Shown: positions 17,912 to 27,173, numbered from the stretch's first letter. The stretch is DNA of 64,000 nt from Hymenobacter wooponensis (GCF_004745865.1 NZ_SRKZ01000001.1:1364001-1428000); one strand, 5' to 3'. The notes: generated by a model not told the origin, from the letters alone. Numbers and translations are program-made.

Positions 17912-19180
17912 ATGGCAGTAAACGACACGCTGGAAGGCACCCATAAAATCATCGAAGAAGCCCGGGCGCAGCAATCCAAGCTCAACCCACTGGCTCCTAC
18001 GGTAAACGACTTCAACCAGGAGCTCACGACCCTTAACCTGGGCCCGACGCACCCGGCCACGCACGGCATTTTCCAGAACATCCTGCAAATGGATGGCGAG
18101 CGGATTGTGTCGGGCGTTCCTACCATAGGCTACATCCACCGGGCTTTTGAGAAAATTGCCGAACGCCGGCCGTTCTATCAAATCACGCCTCTCACCGACC
18201 GGATGAACTACTGTTCGTCGCCCATCAACAACATGGGCTGGCACATGACGGTAGAGAAGCTGCTCGGCGTGACCGTTCCGAAGCGCGCGCAGTACATGCG
18301 TGTGATTCTGATGGAGCTGGCTCGTATCACCGACCACCTCATCTGCAACGGCATTCTGGGGGTAGATACTGGCGCCTTCACCGGCTTCCTCTACCTCATG
18401 GAGGAGCGTGAAAAGGTGTACGAAATCTACGAAGAAGTGAGCGGCGCCCGCCTCACGACCAACATGGGCCGGGTAGGCGGTATGGAGCGCGACTTTTCCG
18501 ACGTGGCCATTCAGAAGCTGCGTAAGTGGCTGAAGGAATTCCCGGCTGTAATGGCGGAGTTCGAGAAGATGTTCAACCGCAACCGCATCTTCATGGACCG
18601 CGTGGTCGATGTGGGTGGTATTTCGGCTGAGCGTGCTCTGAACTACGGCTTCACGGGCCCGAACTTGCGTGCTGCTGGCGTCGACTACGACGTGCGGGTG
18701 ATGAACCCCTACTCCAGCTACCAAGACTTCGAGTTTGAAATTCCGGTAGGTACCAAGGGCGACACCTATGACCGCTTCATGGTGCGCAACGAGGAAATTT
18801 GGCAGAGCCTGCGCATCATCAATCAGGCGCTGGAAAACCTGCCCGAAGGCCCTTACCACGCCGATGCTCCGCATTACTACCTGCCGCCCAAGCAGGCGGT
18901 GTACAAGAACATGGAGGCCCTGATTTACCACTTCAAGATCATCATGGGTGAGATTGAAGCGCCCGTGGGTGAAGTGTACCACTCCGTAGAAGGTGGCAAC
19001 GGTGAGCTAGGATTCTACCTGATTTCTGACGGAGGCCGCACGCCATACCGCCTGCACTTCCGCCGCCCCTGCTTTATCTACTACCAGGCCTACACCGAAA
19101 TGGTAACTGGTCAAACGCTCTCCGACGCCATCGTGACGCTGTCGTCGATGAACGTTATCGCCGGCGAGCTGGACGCGTAG
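17912..19180 (+). CDS. nuoD: NADH-quinone oxidoreductase subunit D
   Basis: A 422-residue 49-kDa-type subunit forming much of the quinone-binding cavity with NuoB. LGPTHPATHGIFQNILQMDG and the later PLTDRMNYCSSPINNMGW are conserved. Full family length. Terminates 22 bp before the nuoE ATG. A long antisense frame of more than 350 codons over this gene is a composition effect. Confidence 0.97.
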   Translation: MAVNDTLEGTHKIIEEARAQQSKLNPLAPTVNDFNQELTTLNLGPTHPATHGIFQNILQMDGERIVSGVPTIGYIHRAFEKIAERRPFYQITPLTDRMNYCSSPINNMGWHMTVEKLLGVTVPKRAQYMRVILMELARITDHLICNGILGVDTGAFTGFLYLMEEREKVYEIYEEVSGARLTTNMGRVGGMERDFSDVAIQKLRKWLKEFPAVMAEFEKMFNRNRIFMDRVVDVGGISAERALNYGFTGPNLRAAGVDYDVRVMNPYSSYQDFEFEIPVGTKGDTYDRFMVRNEEIWQSLRIINQALENLPEGPYHADAPHYYLPPKQAVYKNMEALIYHFKIIMGEIEAPVGEVYHSVEGGNGELGFYLISDGGRTPYRLHFRRPCFIYYQAYTEMVTGQTLSDAIVTLSSMNVIAGELDA

Positions 19181-19202
19181 TTTTTTGCTGAATTTGACTT
19201 TT

Positions 19203-19772
19203 ATGGAGACGACTGCCGTCAAGCCGCAATTTTCTGAAGCCGCGCAGGCTGAAATTAAGCGTCTGCTCACCCACTACCCCGACGAGCGTCGGAAATCAGC
19301 TCTGCTGCCGGTGCTGCACATTGCCCAGGCCGAGTTTGGTGGCTGGGTAAGCCCCGAAGTACAGGACCTGGTAGCTGAAACCCTCGGATTGAAGCCCATT
19401 GAGGTGTATGAGGTTTCTTCCTTCTACACCATGTTTAACCTGAAGCCGGTAGGCAAGCACGTGCTGGAAATCTGCCGCACGGGTCCTTGCATGCTGCGCG
19501 GCTCCGACGAGCTGACTGCCCATCTGGAGCGCATTACAGGTGCTAAAGTGGGTGGACCCGCTTCGGAAGATGGCCTTTTCACTTTGAAGGAAGTGGAATG
19601 CCTGGCGGCTTGCGGCTTCGCCCCCATCGTGCAGGTGCGTGAGAAGTACTACGAGCAGTTGGATACGCCGGAAGCGGTGGATGCCATGCTCACGGAGCTG
19701 CGCAACCAAGTGCACCGCCCCGCCCTGCCGTGGGAAGAAACTGGCCTACCAAACGCGCTGGCCAACAACTAA
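19203..19772 (+). CDS. nuoE: NADH-quinone oxidoreductase subunit E
   Basis: A 189-residue 24-kDa-type subunit with a thioredoxin-like fold holding [2Fe-2S] cluster N1a. Ligands Cys91 and Cys96 (CRTGPCMLRG) and Cys133 and Cys137 (ECLAACGFAP) are visible. ATG 19203 is chosen over an upstream TTG at 19185, because METTAVKPQFSEAA matches the family start. Part of the NADH-oxidising module with NuoF. Confidence 0.95.
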   Translation: METTAVKPQFSEAAQAEIKRLLTHYPDERRKSALLPVLHIAQAEFGGWVSPEVQDLVAETLGLKPIEVYEVSSFYTMFNLKPVGKHVLEICRTGPCMLRGSDELTAHLERITGAKVGGPASEDGLFTLKEVECLAACGFAPIVQVREKYYEQLDTPEAVDAMLTELRNQVHRPALPWEETGLPNALANN

Positions 19773-19792
19773 CGTCTTTCAGCTCTGAACCT

Positions 19793-21133
19793 ATGGGACG
19801 CAAACTGCTGACCGAACATATTAACGTTGAAGGCATCGACACATTTGAGGTATACCGCAAACACGGCGGTTACCGCTCGGTGGAGAAAGCCATCAAGACC
19901 ATGACCCCCGACGAGGTGGTGGAAGAAGTGAAGAAGTCGGGCCTGCGGGGCCGCGGCGGCGCAGGCTTCCCCACCGGTATGAAGTGGAGCTTCCTGGCGA
20001 AGCCCGAAGGTGTACCGCGTTACCTCGTGTGCAACGCCGACGAATCGGAGCCCGGTACCTTCAAGGACCGTCAGTTGATGTCGAAGCTGCCTCACCTGCT
20101 CATCGAGGGCATGATTACGAGCTCGTACGCGCTGGGCGCTAATACCTCGTACATCTACATCCGCGGCGAGTTGTTGTACGTGCTGCGCATCCTGGAAAAA
20201 GCAATTGCAGAGGCCTACGCCGCTGGCTTCCTTGGTAAGAACATTCTGGGCTCGGGCTACGACCTCGACCTGCACGTGCACCCCGGTGGGGGAGCTTACA
20301 TCTGCGGTGAGGAAACTGCCCTGCTGGAGTCTCTGGAAGGCAAGCGTGGTAACCCACGCAACAAGCCTCCATTCCCGGCTGTGCAGGGCCTCTACGCCCG
20401 CCCCACGGTAGTAAACAACGTGGAGTCGATTGCGGCGGTGCCGGTAATTGTGAATGAAGGCGGCGACGAGTACGCCAAGATTGGTATTGGCCGGAGCACG
20501 GGCACCAAGCTGATTTCCGCCTGCGGCCACCTTAACAAGCCTGGCATCTACGAAATCGAGCTAGGCCTGCCCGTTGAAGAGTTCATCTACTCTGATGAGT
20601 ACTGCGGTGGCATTTGGAAAGGCCGGAACCTAAAGGCTGTTGTGGCTGGTGGCTCCTCCGTTCCGATTCTACCCACTGAACTGATTTTAAAGACTGCTGC
20701 CGGTGAAAACCGCCTCATGACTTATGAGTCGCTTTCTGATGGTGGTTTCGTGACGGGTACTATGTTGGGCTCCGGTGGCTTCATTGCCATGGACGAGACC
20801 ACCTGCATCGTGCGCAACACCTGGAACTTCTCCCGCTTCTACCACCACGAGTCGTGCGGGCAGTGCTCTCCCTGCCGTGAGGGCACGGGCTGGCTGGAGA
20901 AGGTATTGCACCGCCTCGAGCACGGCCACGGCCACATGGAAGACATCGACCTGCTGGTAAGCGTGGCGAAGCAAATTGAAGGCAACACGATTTGCCCACT
21001 GGGCGAAGCGGCTGCCTGGCCGGTTGCTGCTGCCGTGCGTCACTTCCGCGACGAGTTCGAGTGGCACGTAACCCACGCTAAGCAAGCTGCTCAGCCGGGG
21101 GCTGTGTATCCTGGCGCGGCAGTACTGGCTTAA
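19793..21133 (+). CDS. nuoF: NADH-quinone oxidoreductase subunit F
   Basis: A 446-residue 51-kDa-type subunit, the NADH/FMN site of complex I. The glycine-rich FMN/NADH loop GLRGRGGAGFPTGMKW is near residue 50, HPGGGAYICGEETALLESLE follows, and the N3 [4Fe-4S] ligands are in ESCGQCSPCREGT plus the Cys of NTICPLGEAA. ATG 19793 gives the expected start (MGRKLLTEHINVEG); a GTG at 19730 would overlap nuoE and add unconserved residues. Confidence 0.97.
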   Translation: MGRKLLTEHINVEGIDTFEVYRKHGGYRSVEKAIKTMTPDEVVEEVKKSGLRGRGGAGFPTGMKWSFLAKPEGVPRYLVCNADESEPGTFKDRQLMSKLPHLLIEGMITSSYALGANTSYIYIRGELLYVLRILEKAIAEAYAAGFLGKNILGSGYDLDLHVHPGGGAYICGEETALLESLEGKRGNPRNKPPFPAVQGLYARPTVVNNVESIAAVPVIVNEGGDEYAKIGIGRSTGTKLISACGHLNKPGIYEIELGLPVEEFIYSDEYCGGIWKGRNLKAVVAGGSSVPILPTELILKTAAGENRLMTYESLSDGGFVTGTMLGSGGFIAMDETTCIVRNTWNFSRFYHHESCGQCSPCREGTGWLEKVLHRLEHGHGHMEDIDLLVSVAKQIEGNTICPLGEAAAWPVAAAVRHFRDEFEWHVTHAKQAAQPGAVYPGAAVLA

Positions 21134-21178
21134 TTTCTAGTAATTGACTTTCTCTTCCTTTTCCGGAAGCTCTGAATA

Positions 21179-22180
21179 ATGGCTAAAATAACCTTTGATG
21201 GCGTTGAGGTAGAAGTTCCGGACGGAACCACTATCCTGAATGCAGCCCGCCAGATTGGGGGCAGCATCGTTCCTCCGGCCATGTGCTACTACACGCCGCT
21301 GAAAGGATCGGGTGGTAAGTGCCGCGCCTGCCTCGTGCGCGTAGCCGCTGGCTCGGCCAAAGACCCACGCCCAATGCCCAAGCTGGTGGCTTCGTGCGTG
21401 ACGCCCGTGCAGGATGGCATGGTTGTCGAGAATACGACTTCCGAGCAAGTACTGAACGTGCGCAAGGGCATCGTAGAAATGCTGCTCATCAACCACCCCC
21501 TGGATTGCCCCGTGTGCGACCAGGCTGGTGAGTGCGACCTGCAGAACTTTGCCTTCGAGCACGGCGTGTCCACGACTCGCTACCAGGAGGAGCGCCGCAC
21601 CTTCGAAAAGATTGATATCGGGCCGCTGATTCAGTTGCACATGACGCGCTGCATCTTGTGCTACCGCTGCGTATACACTGCCGACCAGATTGCCAAAGGC
21701 GACCGGGTTCACGGCGTGTTAGGCCGCGGCGACGCTGCTGAAATCGGCACCTATATTGAGAACATCATCGATAATGACTTCTCCGGTAACGTGATTGACG
21801 TGTGTCCGGTAGGTGCTCTTACCGACAAGACGTTCCGCTTTAAGCAGCGGGTGTGGTTCACCAAGCCGGTAAATGCTCATCGCGACTGCCCCAAGTGCTC
21901 CGGCAACGTGGTGCTGTGGTACAAAGGCAAGGACGTATTGCGCGTAACCGCCCGTAAGGATGAGTACGGCGAGGTAAAAGAGTGGATTTGCAACGAGTGC
22001 CGCTTTGAGAAGAAGGAAACGGCGGATTGGACCATTGAAGGCCCAGCCCATATCGACCGCTCTTCGGTAATCTCGGCCAACCACTACGAGTTGCCTGTGC
22101 TGAACCAGTCGGTAGTGGCCGACTTACCCGAAAGCACGCAGCGCGAACTGGCTAAGAACCCTCCGCTTAAGCTCGGTTAA
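21179..22180 (+). CDS. nuoG: NADH-quinone oxidoreductase subunit G, short form
   Basis: 333 residues, about half the length of proteobacterial NuoG. Present: N1b [2Fe-2S] ligands Cys36, Cys48, Cys51, Cys73; the His-Cys3 N5 set His106, Cys110, Cys113, Cys119; the N4-type set Cys158, Cys161, Cys164, Cys209; and a further CPKC/CNEC pair (Cys237, Cys240, Cys271, Cys274) that resembles the MopB iron-sulfur domain or N7 site. The whole molybdopterin-fold C-terminal half is absent and the downstream 65 bp hold no remnant, so this is a natural short form. It still carries the electron wire. A short inverted repeat CGTTGTG/CACAACG (22190-22196, 22212-22218) follows the stop. Confidence 0.93.
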   Translation: MAKITFDGVEVEVPDGTTILNAARQIGGSIVPPAMCYYTPLKGSGGKCRACLVRVAAGSAKDPRPMPKLVASCVTPVQDGMVVENTTSEQVLNVRKGIVEMLLINHPLDCPVCDQAGECDLQNFAFEHGVSTTRYQEERRTFEKIDIGPLIQLHMTRCILCYRCVYTADQIAKGDRVHGVLGRGDAAEIGTYIENIIDNDFSGNVIDVCPVGALTDKTFRFKQRVWFTKPVNAHRDCPKCSGNVVLWYKGKDVLRVTARKDEYGEVKEWICNECRFEKKETADWTIEGPAHIDRSSVISANHYELPVLNQSVVADLPESTQRELAKNPPLKLG

Positions 22181-22245
22181 ATAAACAAACGTTGTGCGGA
22201 GCTAAGCGAAACACAACGGACGCCTTTTAGCTATTAACCTTTCCA

Positions 22246-23328
22246 ATGATTGAACTACCCGCACTAGGCTGGCAATCCATTGTCATCTTCGTTGTATTCG
22301 CAGTATCGCTGCTGATTGCGACCTATTGCACTTACGCTGAGCGCGTAATTGCGGCGTTCCTGCAGGACCGTGTAGGCCCCGACCGTGCGGGCCCATATGG
22401 CCTAGCGCAGCCCTTGGCCGACGCCGTGAAGATGTTCACCAAGGAAGAGTTCTTCCCCGGTGGCGCTAACAAAGCGCTGTTCGTATTCGGTCCTTGCCTA
22501 GCTATGATTACGGCGCTGATGTCCTCAGCCGTAATTCCGTTTGGTAACAACCTCACCTTCGGCAACAACGCTTTCTTCCTGCAAGGCATTGAAGTGAACA
22601 TTGGTATGCTGTGGATTTTCGGCGTGGTTTCGCTAGGGGTGTACGGCGTTATGATTGGTGGCTGGGCCTCCAACAACAAGTTTTCCTTGTTGGGTGCCGT
22701 GCGGGCCGCTTCGCAGAACATTAGCTATGAACTGGCCATGGGCATGGCCCTGATTGCCGTGCTGATGATGTCGGGTACGCTTTCGTTGCGCGAAATCACG
22801 CTGCAGCAGTCGGTAGCCGGCGAGTGGCACTTCTGGAACATCGTGAAGCAACCGCTGGGCTTTATCATCTTCTGCGTGTGTGCTTTCGCTGAAACCAACC
22901 GTACTCCCTTCGACTTGCCTGAGTGCGAAACAGAGCTGGTGGGTGGTTACCACACCGAGTACTCTTCAATGAAGCTAGGCCTGTACCTGTTCGCTGAGTA
23001 CGTGAACATCTTCGTGGTTTCGGCCGTGATGAGCGTGCTGTACTTCGGGGGCTTCAACTTCCCCTTCCAATATGAGCTGCGCGACTGGTTCGTGAACAGC
23101 CAGGGCTGGGAGTTAACTTCGGCTCAGAACCTAATTACCATTCTGGGTACCCTAGGCCTGTTCGCCAAGATCTTCGGCTTCATCTTCTTCTTCATGTGGA
23201 TTCGCTGGACCCTCCCGCGCTTCCGCTATGACCAATTGATGCGTTTGGGCTGGACGATTCTGATTCCGCTGGCCGTTATCAATATTCTCATCACCGGCGG
23301 GCTCATCCTGTTCGGGGTGATTCAGTAA
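22246..23328 (+). CDS. nuoH: NADH-quinone oxidoreductase subunit H
   Basis: A 360-residue membrane subunit with about eight helices linking the quinone site to the proton-pumping arm. DRVGPDRAGPYGLAQPLAD with KMFTKEEFFP and the loop AETNRTPFDLPECETELVGG are conserved signatures, including the acidic residues of the E-channel. Full length. Follows nuoG after 65 bp. Confidence 0.97.
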   Translation: MIELPALGWQSIVIFVVFAVSLLIATYCTYAERVIAAFLQDRVGPDRAGPYGLAQPLADAVKMFTKEEFFPGGANKALFVFGPCLAMITALMSSAVIPFGNNLTFGNNAFFLQGIEVNIGMLWIFGVVSLGVYGVMIGGWASNNKFSLLGAVRAASQNISYELAMGMALIAVLMMSGTLSLREITLQQSVAGEWHFWNIVKQPLGFIIFCVCAFAETNRTPFDLPECETELVGGYHTEYSSMKLGLYLFAEYVNIFVVSAVMSVLYFGGFNFPFQYELRDWFVNSQGWELTSAQNLITILGTLGLFAKIFGFIFFFMWIRWTLPRFRYDQLMRLGWTILIPLAVINILITGGLILFGVIQ

Positions 23329-23379
23329 CATCCACTACTTTGCCCGCATCTATAAGAGGCAGGCAAAAGGACTATCTAT

Positions 23380-23955
23380 ATGCAACTCACCAACCGAGCC
23401 AAGAAACTAGAGAAAAAGCCTATGACGCTGGCTGAGCGGGCTTACCTGCCGGCTATCTTCCAAGGGCTTTCTATCACGATGCGGCACTTCTTCATGAAGA
23501 AGGCCACCATTCGTTATCCCGAGGAGACGCGCCCATTTTCGCCCGTATTCCGCGGTTTGCACGTGCTCAAGCGTGACGAGCAGGGCCGGGAGCGTTGCAC
23601 GGCCTGTGGCCTGTGCGCCGTAGCCTGCCCCGCCGAAGCCATTACTATGGTAGCTGGCGAGCGGAAGAAAGGCGAAGAAGGCCTCTACCGCGAGGAGAAG
23701 TATGCCATCAGCTACGAGGTAAACATGCTGCGCTGCATTTTCTGCGGCCTCTGCGAGGAAGCCTGCCCGAAAGCAGCAGTGTACCTGCAGCCCGATAAAA
23801 TGGCACCCCCACGTTTTGAGCGCGACGAGTTTGTGTACGGCAAAGACCGCTTGGTTGAGCCAGTGTCGCCAGACCAGCGCTCCGTACGTGGCATTCAGTT
23901 GACGCCCGAGCAAGCTGATGCCTTGCGCAACAAGCTTGCGGCCCAACCGGCTTAA
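23380..23955 (+). CDS. nuoI: NADH-quinone oxidoreductase subunit I
   Basis: A 191-residue 8Fe ferredoxin-type subunit with clusters N6a and N6b. Two CXXCXXCXXXCP motifs are present: Cys73, 76, 79, 83 (CTACGLCAVACP) and Cys119, 122, 125, 129 (CIFCGLCEEACP). An N-terminal amphipathic segment (LPAIFQGLSITMRHFFMKK) contacts the membrane arm. Followed by a REP-like inverted repeat before nuoJ. Confidence 0.97.
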   Translation: MQLTNRAKKLEKKPMTLAERAYLPAIFQGLSITMRHFFMKKATIRYPEETRPFSPVFRGLHVLKRDEQGRERCTACGLCAVACPAEAITMVAGERKKGEEGLYREEKYAISYEVNMLRCIFCGLCEEACPKAAVYLQPDKMAPPRFERDEFVYGKDRLVEPVSPDQRSVRGIQLTPEQADALRNKLAAQPA

Positions 23956-23966
23956 TCATATACTGC

Positions 23967-24037
23967 CATTCCGAGCGAAGCGAGGAATCTGAGTTAGCCT
24001 CTAGGCCAGTCCCCAGATTCCTCGCTCTGCTCGGATG
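23967..24037. repeat. Long intergenic inverted repeat between nuoI and nuoJ
   Basis: Arms 23967-23991 and 24014-24037 pair over ~24 bases with a few mismatches; the arm contains CCGAGCGAAGCGAGGAATCT. The 22-base spacer contains CTAGGCCAGT. No T-tract. It lies inside the nuo operon, so it should be transcribed as a hairpin. Same sequence family as 45363-45444. Confidence 0.85.
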
Positions 24038-24056
24038 ACAACATCAACTTCGTAGT

Positions 24057-24566
24057 ATGTCTCCACTCTTCCTCTTTCTGTCGTTTGTGGCGCTGATCAG
24101 CGCGCTGGGTGTGGTATTCGCCAAGAACCCAGTGCACAGCGTGCTGTTCCTGATTCTGACGTTTTTCTCACTGTCGGGACACTATTTGTTGCTAAACGCG
24201 CAGTTCCTAGCGGCCGTGAACATCATCGTATATGCCGGGGCCATCATGGTGCTGTTCCTGTTTGTGATAATGTTCCTGAACCTGAACGTGGATACGGAGC
24301 CCCACAAGCCCGCTCTAGCCAAGATAGCCGCTGCCGTAGCTGGTGGCTCATTGCTGCTGATTATGGTGGCTGCTATGCGCGACGTGCACCCAGCAGGCTA
24401 TGATGCTGCTACCTTCAATTCACAGATTGGTATGGTTGACCAGCTAGGCCTAGTGCTTTACCGTCAATACCTATTGCCCTTCGAACTGGCTTCTGTGCTG
24501 TTCTTAGTAGCTATGGTGGGTGCCGTAATGCTAGGCAAACGCGAAGTGGGAGAGCGACACTTCTAG
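24057..24566 (+). CDS. nuoJ: NADH-quinone oxidoreductase subunit J
   Basis: A 169-residue membrane subunit with five predicted helices. The conserved pi-bulge helix region is visible as FLAAVNIIVYAGAIMVLFLF, followed by VIMFLNLN. In most bacteria nuoK follows directly, but here a strong terminator follows and nuoK lies 3.5 kb downstream. Confidence 0.95.
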   Translation: MSPLFLFLSFVALISALGVVFAKNPVHSVLFLILTFFSLSGHYLLLNAQFLAAVNIIVYAGAIMVLFLFVIMFLNLNVDTEPHKPALAKIAAAVAGGSLLLIMVAAMRDVHPAGYDAATFNSQIGMVDQLGLVLYRQYLLPFELASVLFLVAMVGAVMLGKREVGERHF

Positions 24567-24586
24567 TATACTACCTCCTTTAATCC

Positions 24587-24620
24587 AAAACCGGCCGCTG
24601 ACAATTCAGCGGCCGGTTTT
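24587..24620. terminator. Terminator ending the nuoA-J unit
   Basis: Perfect 15-bp stem (24587-24601 with 24606-24620), arm core CCGGCCGCTGA, tetraloop CAAT, followed by TTTTGTTTTT. It separates nuoJ from nuoK-N. Confidence 0.93.
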
Positions 24621-24833
24621 GTTTTTAAGTACTCTACAGAGCTTATTTAACCTCCTATATAACCATCTAATTGTCAATCGGTCAGCGAGACTCATTTTCC
24701 TAAAAAAATCTAATTTCTTCTTTTAATCTACTAGCGCTTTTCTCAGAATTATCTAATAAAATTGCTGTAACAGCTGAGTCTCAAAAGGAGATGATTCAGG
24801 CTGCTTACCTCACTCTTACAGCAAGTTGGTTCT

Positions 24834-26585
24834 GTGAAGAAATTGCTGGCCTTTCTACTAGGCCTATTGGCTTTCCCGGCATTAGCACAAACTGGAGTAT
24901 CGAGCCCAGAGCTTGCTTCATGCGACGCTGTGGTTCAAAAGTTCATGGAGCGCTGGAAAATTCCGGGAGCTTCAGTAGCCATTGGCCGGCAAGGCAAGCT
25001 AGTCTATGCCCGGGGCTTCGGCCACGCCGACCTAGGCAACTCTCAGCTAATGGAGCCTTCCAACTTGCTACGAGTGGCTAGTGTTTCGAAGCCAGTAACA
25101 TCTATTGCCATCATGAAATTGATGGAGGAAGGCAGATTGGAGCTTCAGCACAAAGCCTTTGGTCCCGAAGGCTACCTCAACGACGCCTACTATACCAGCG
25201 TCATTACCGACAAGCGCATCTACGACATCACGGTGCAGCAACTGTTGGAGCACTCTGCGGGCTGGAACCGAAATGCCGGAGTAGATGGCTTTGATGGCTC
25301 CGACCCAATTGATTTCCCCCTGCACGTAGCGCAGGTCATGCACGTGCCCAACCCCGTGGGAGACTCTACACTCGTGCGCTTTCTACTGAGTAAAGACCTT
25401 AACTTCAAACCTGGCTCCCGCTTCTCTTACTCTAATATTGGGTATTTGGTCTTAGGGAAGATTATCCAGAAAATTACTGGTCAGCATTACGAAGCTTGGG
25501 TGCGGCAAAACGTGCTAGAGCCCAGCGGCGTGCTGGAGGCCCATCTGGGCCACAATCTGCTTGCCGACAAGCTGGAGCGCGAGGCTGAGTACTTCTGCTC
25601 AACTACTAAGAAGTCGTGTTACGGTACGGGCAAGAAAGTACCGTATGCCTATGGAGGGGCAAACCTGGAGGCAATGAACGCCCACGGGGGCTGGCTGTTC
25701 ACGGCCCGCGACTTGGTGCGCCTGCTCATGGCCGTAGATGGGTCCCCCACCCGGCCTGATATTCTGCTCCCCTCCACCCTCGATACCATGACGGCACCCT
25801 CGCAGGCTACTAAGCGCTATGCGAAAGGGTGGATGATAAACAAGCATAATGTGTGGTGGCATACGGGCTGCCTGAATGGCTCTACCAGCATATTAGCCCG
25901 CAACTCCGAAGGCTATACTTGGGCCATTTTGCTAAACTCCTGCCCTAATACGAATCGTTTCTGGAACGATGTGGAAGAGCTAGGTTGGGACTGCATTACG
26001 AGCACCAATAACTGGCCTACGCACGATCTATTCCCCCCGGAACAAAATGCCAGTTCCTTACGCTTAGTCAAGGCCACTGCTGGCACGGCTACCCTGGGTT
26101 GGCATAATGGCAATGGCACGCACCGGTTGGTAGTGATGCGCGAAGATCAGCCTGTTAATGCCTTCCCGAATGATGGCCATACATACGCCAGCGGCCAGAT
26201 CTTTGGCCAGGGAGATGTGCTTGGCACAGGAAATTCCGTGGTATCGGCAGGCACAGATAGCACGGTGACTATAACTGGCCTACGGCCAGGCCATACGTAC
26301 TACGCTCGCGTGGTGGAATACAAGTTGGGAAATGAAACCAGCCAGCAACCGGTGTATACGCTGGAGGGCAACCCCGTATTGCAATTTCGCACATCTTCTC
26401 CCCAGCCCCTCGTAAAGGCAAAGCGTAGCTCTAAGTCAGTAGCTAAAAACCGGGGTAAGGCGGTGAAGAAGCCCACCCCTACTCCTGTTAAGTCACCATC
26501 CACAGCACCCATCGATCAGGCAGTTCATCCTTCGCCGTCACCACTTTTTCACTTGCGCACCCTCTTGAACTGGCATAAAGGGTAA
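24834..26585 (+). CDS. Secreted serine hydrolase (beta-lactamase/PBP4-like) with Fn3-like domain
   Basis: 583 residues from GTG 24834; only this start gives the signal peptide (MKKLLAFLLGLLAFPALAQ). Residues ~25-400 are a class C beta-lactamase-related domain with Ser83-x-x-Lys86 (SVSK), Tyr199-Ser-Asn201 (YSN) and a HTG triad motif in WWHTGCLNG. Residues ~405-510 look like a fibronectin type III-like domain (SLRLVKATAGTATLGWH, then ITGLRPGHTYYARVVEY). A Lys/Pro-rich tail (residues ~520-560) follows. Likely an envelope esterase or peptidase; resistance function is not implied. It occupies the gap inside the nuo cluster. Confidence 0.88.
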   Translation: MKKLLAFLLGLLAFPALAQTGVSSPELASCDAVVQKFMERWKIPGASVAIGRQGKLVYARGFGHADLGNSQLMEPSNLLRVASVSKPVTSIAIMKLMEEGRLELQHKAFGPEGYLNDAYYTSVITDKRIYDITVQQLLEHSAGWNRNAGVDGFDGSDPIDFPLHVAQVMHVPNPVGDSTLVRFLLSKDLNFKPGSRFSYSNIGYLVLGKIIQKITGQHYEAWVRQNVLEPSGVLEAHLGHNLLADKLEREAEYFCSTTKKSCYGTGKKVPYAYGGANLEAMNAHGGWLFTARDLVRLLMAVDGSPTRPDILLPSTLDTMTAPSQATKRYAKGWMINKHNVWWHTGCLNGSTSILARNSEGYTWAILLNSCPNTNRFWNDVEELGWDCITSTNNWPTHDLFPPEQNASSLRLVKATAGTATLGWHNGNGTHRLVVMREDQPVNAFPNDGHTYASGQIFGQGDVLGTGNSVVSAGTDSTVTITGLRPGHTYYARVVEYKLGNETSQQPVYTLEGNPVLQFRTSSPQPLVKAKRSSKSVAKNRGKAVKKPTPTPVKSPSTAPIDQAVHPSPSPLFHLRTLLNWHKG

Positions 26586-26641
26586 CCTCTAGGCCACATA
26601 CTTCACTAGCAGAATAAAAGAAGATGCGGAGTAAGTGATAA

Positions 26642-26674
26642 CAAAAACGCCCACCTGTATGGTGGGCGTTTTTG
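26642..26674. terminator. Bidirectional terminator between serine hydrolase and sigma-factor operon
   Basis: A 14-bp perfect stem (26642-26655 with 26661-26674), core ACGCCCACC/GGTGGGCGT, loop TGTAT, with A/T runs at the base giving T-tracts both ways between convergent genes. Confidence 0.92.
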
Positions 26675-26689
26675 CTTGTAGTGCTGTAA

Positions 26690-27061
26690 CTAGACTAGCG
26701 GCTGAGATTCTTCGACTGGTTTGCGCCGCATCCAAGCCGGTCCGCAAGCGCCCTGCATCTTCTGCCGGAATTTCTCTTGCTCCTCAGGCGTGAGGCTGGC
26801 TATGCGAGCCTCCATCTTGTTGCGCCAGGCGCGGCGGTGACGGCTCCAGGCACCGGGCCGGCCGCCCCGAAAGCCTCCGAACAAAATGCGCGTGAGCACT
26901 AACAGGCCTAGCGTTTGGGGGAAGGTGATAAAAGGCCCGTGGAAGAGGTCAGGTACCAGCCAGTTCCATAGCGTCATGGTGAGGTAACCGGCGGCAGCCA
27001 CAAACAGGGCCGCAAAGAGAATAAACTTGAGGCCACGTAGCAGCCAAAAAGAGCGGTTCAT
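26690..27061 (-). CDS. Small membrane protein downstream of a sigma factor
   Basis: 123 residues from ATG 27061 (a TTG at 27073 would add four residues). Two membrane helices (LLRGLKFILFAALFVAAAGY and FPQTLGLLVLTRILFGGF) are followed by a basic segment (WSRHRRAWRNKMEARIA) and a charged tail (TPEEQEKFRQKMQG). Not a recognised family. It follows the sigma-factor gene on the same strand and could modulate it as a membrane anchor or anti-sigma factor (inference only). Confidence 0.65.
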   Translation of the reverse strand: MNRSFWLLRGLKFILFAALFVAAAGYLTMTLWNWLVPDLFHGPFITFPQTLGLLVLTRILFGGFRGGRPGAWSRHRRAWRNKMEARIASLTPEEQEKFRQKMQGACGPAWMRRKPVEESQPLV

Positions 27062-27173
27062 ATGAGTGTGCAACTAAATGAGTGGGAGAGGTTGATGCTG
27101 AGAGGGCAATTCAAGAGGTTGAGAGGCAAGGCCCTGTTGGAAAGCAAGGCATTGGGCAATCAACTCGGCAGCA

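Noticed and set aside
17891..18982. 363-codon minus-strand frame over nuoD
   Set aside because: Antisense of a fully conserved nuoD; His/Val-rich composition typical of a GC-driven shadow frame.
19769..20530. 253-codon minus-strand frame over nuoF
   Set aside because: Antisense of conserved nuoF; no motif.
22181..22245. Frameshift or assembly error truncating nuoG
   Set aside because: The 65 bp after the stop encode nothing like a MopB domain and nuoH starts at once; short NuoG is a known natural form.
24834..26585. Antibiotic-resistance beta-lactamase
   Set aside because: Fold and SxxK/YxN motifs are shared by esterases and peptidases; the Fn3-like domain and tail argue for an envelope enzyme of other function.
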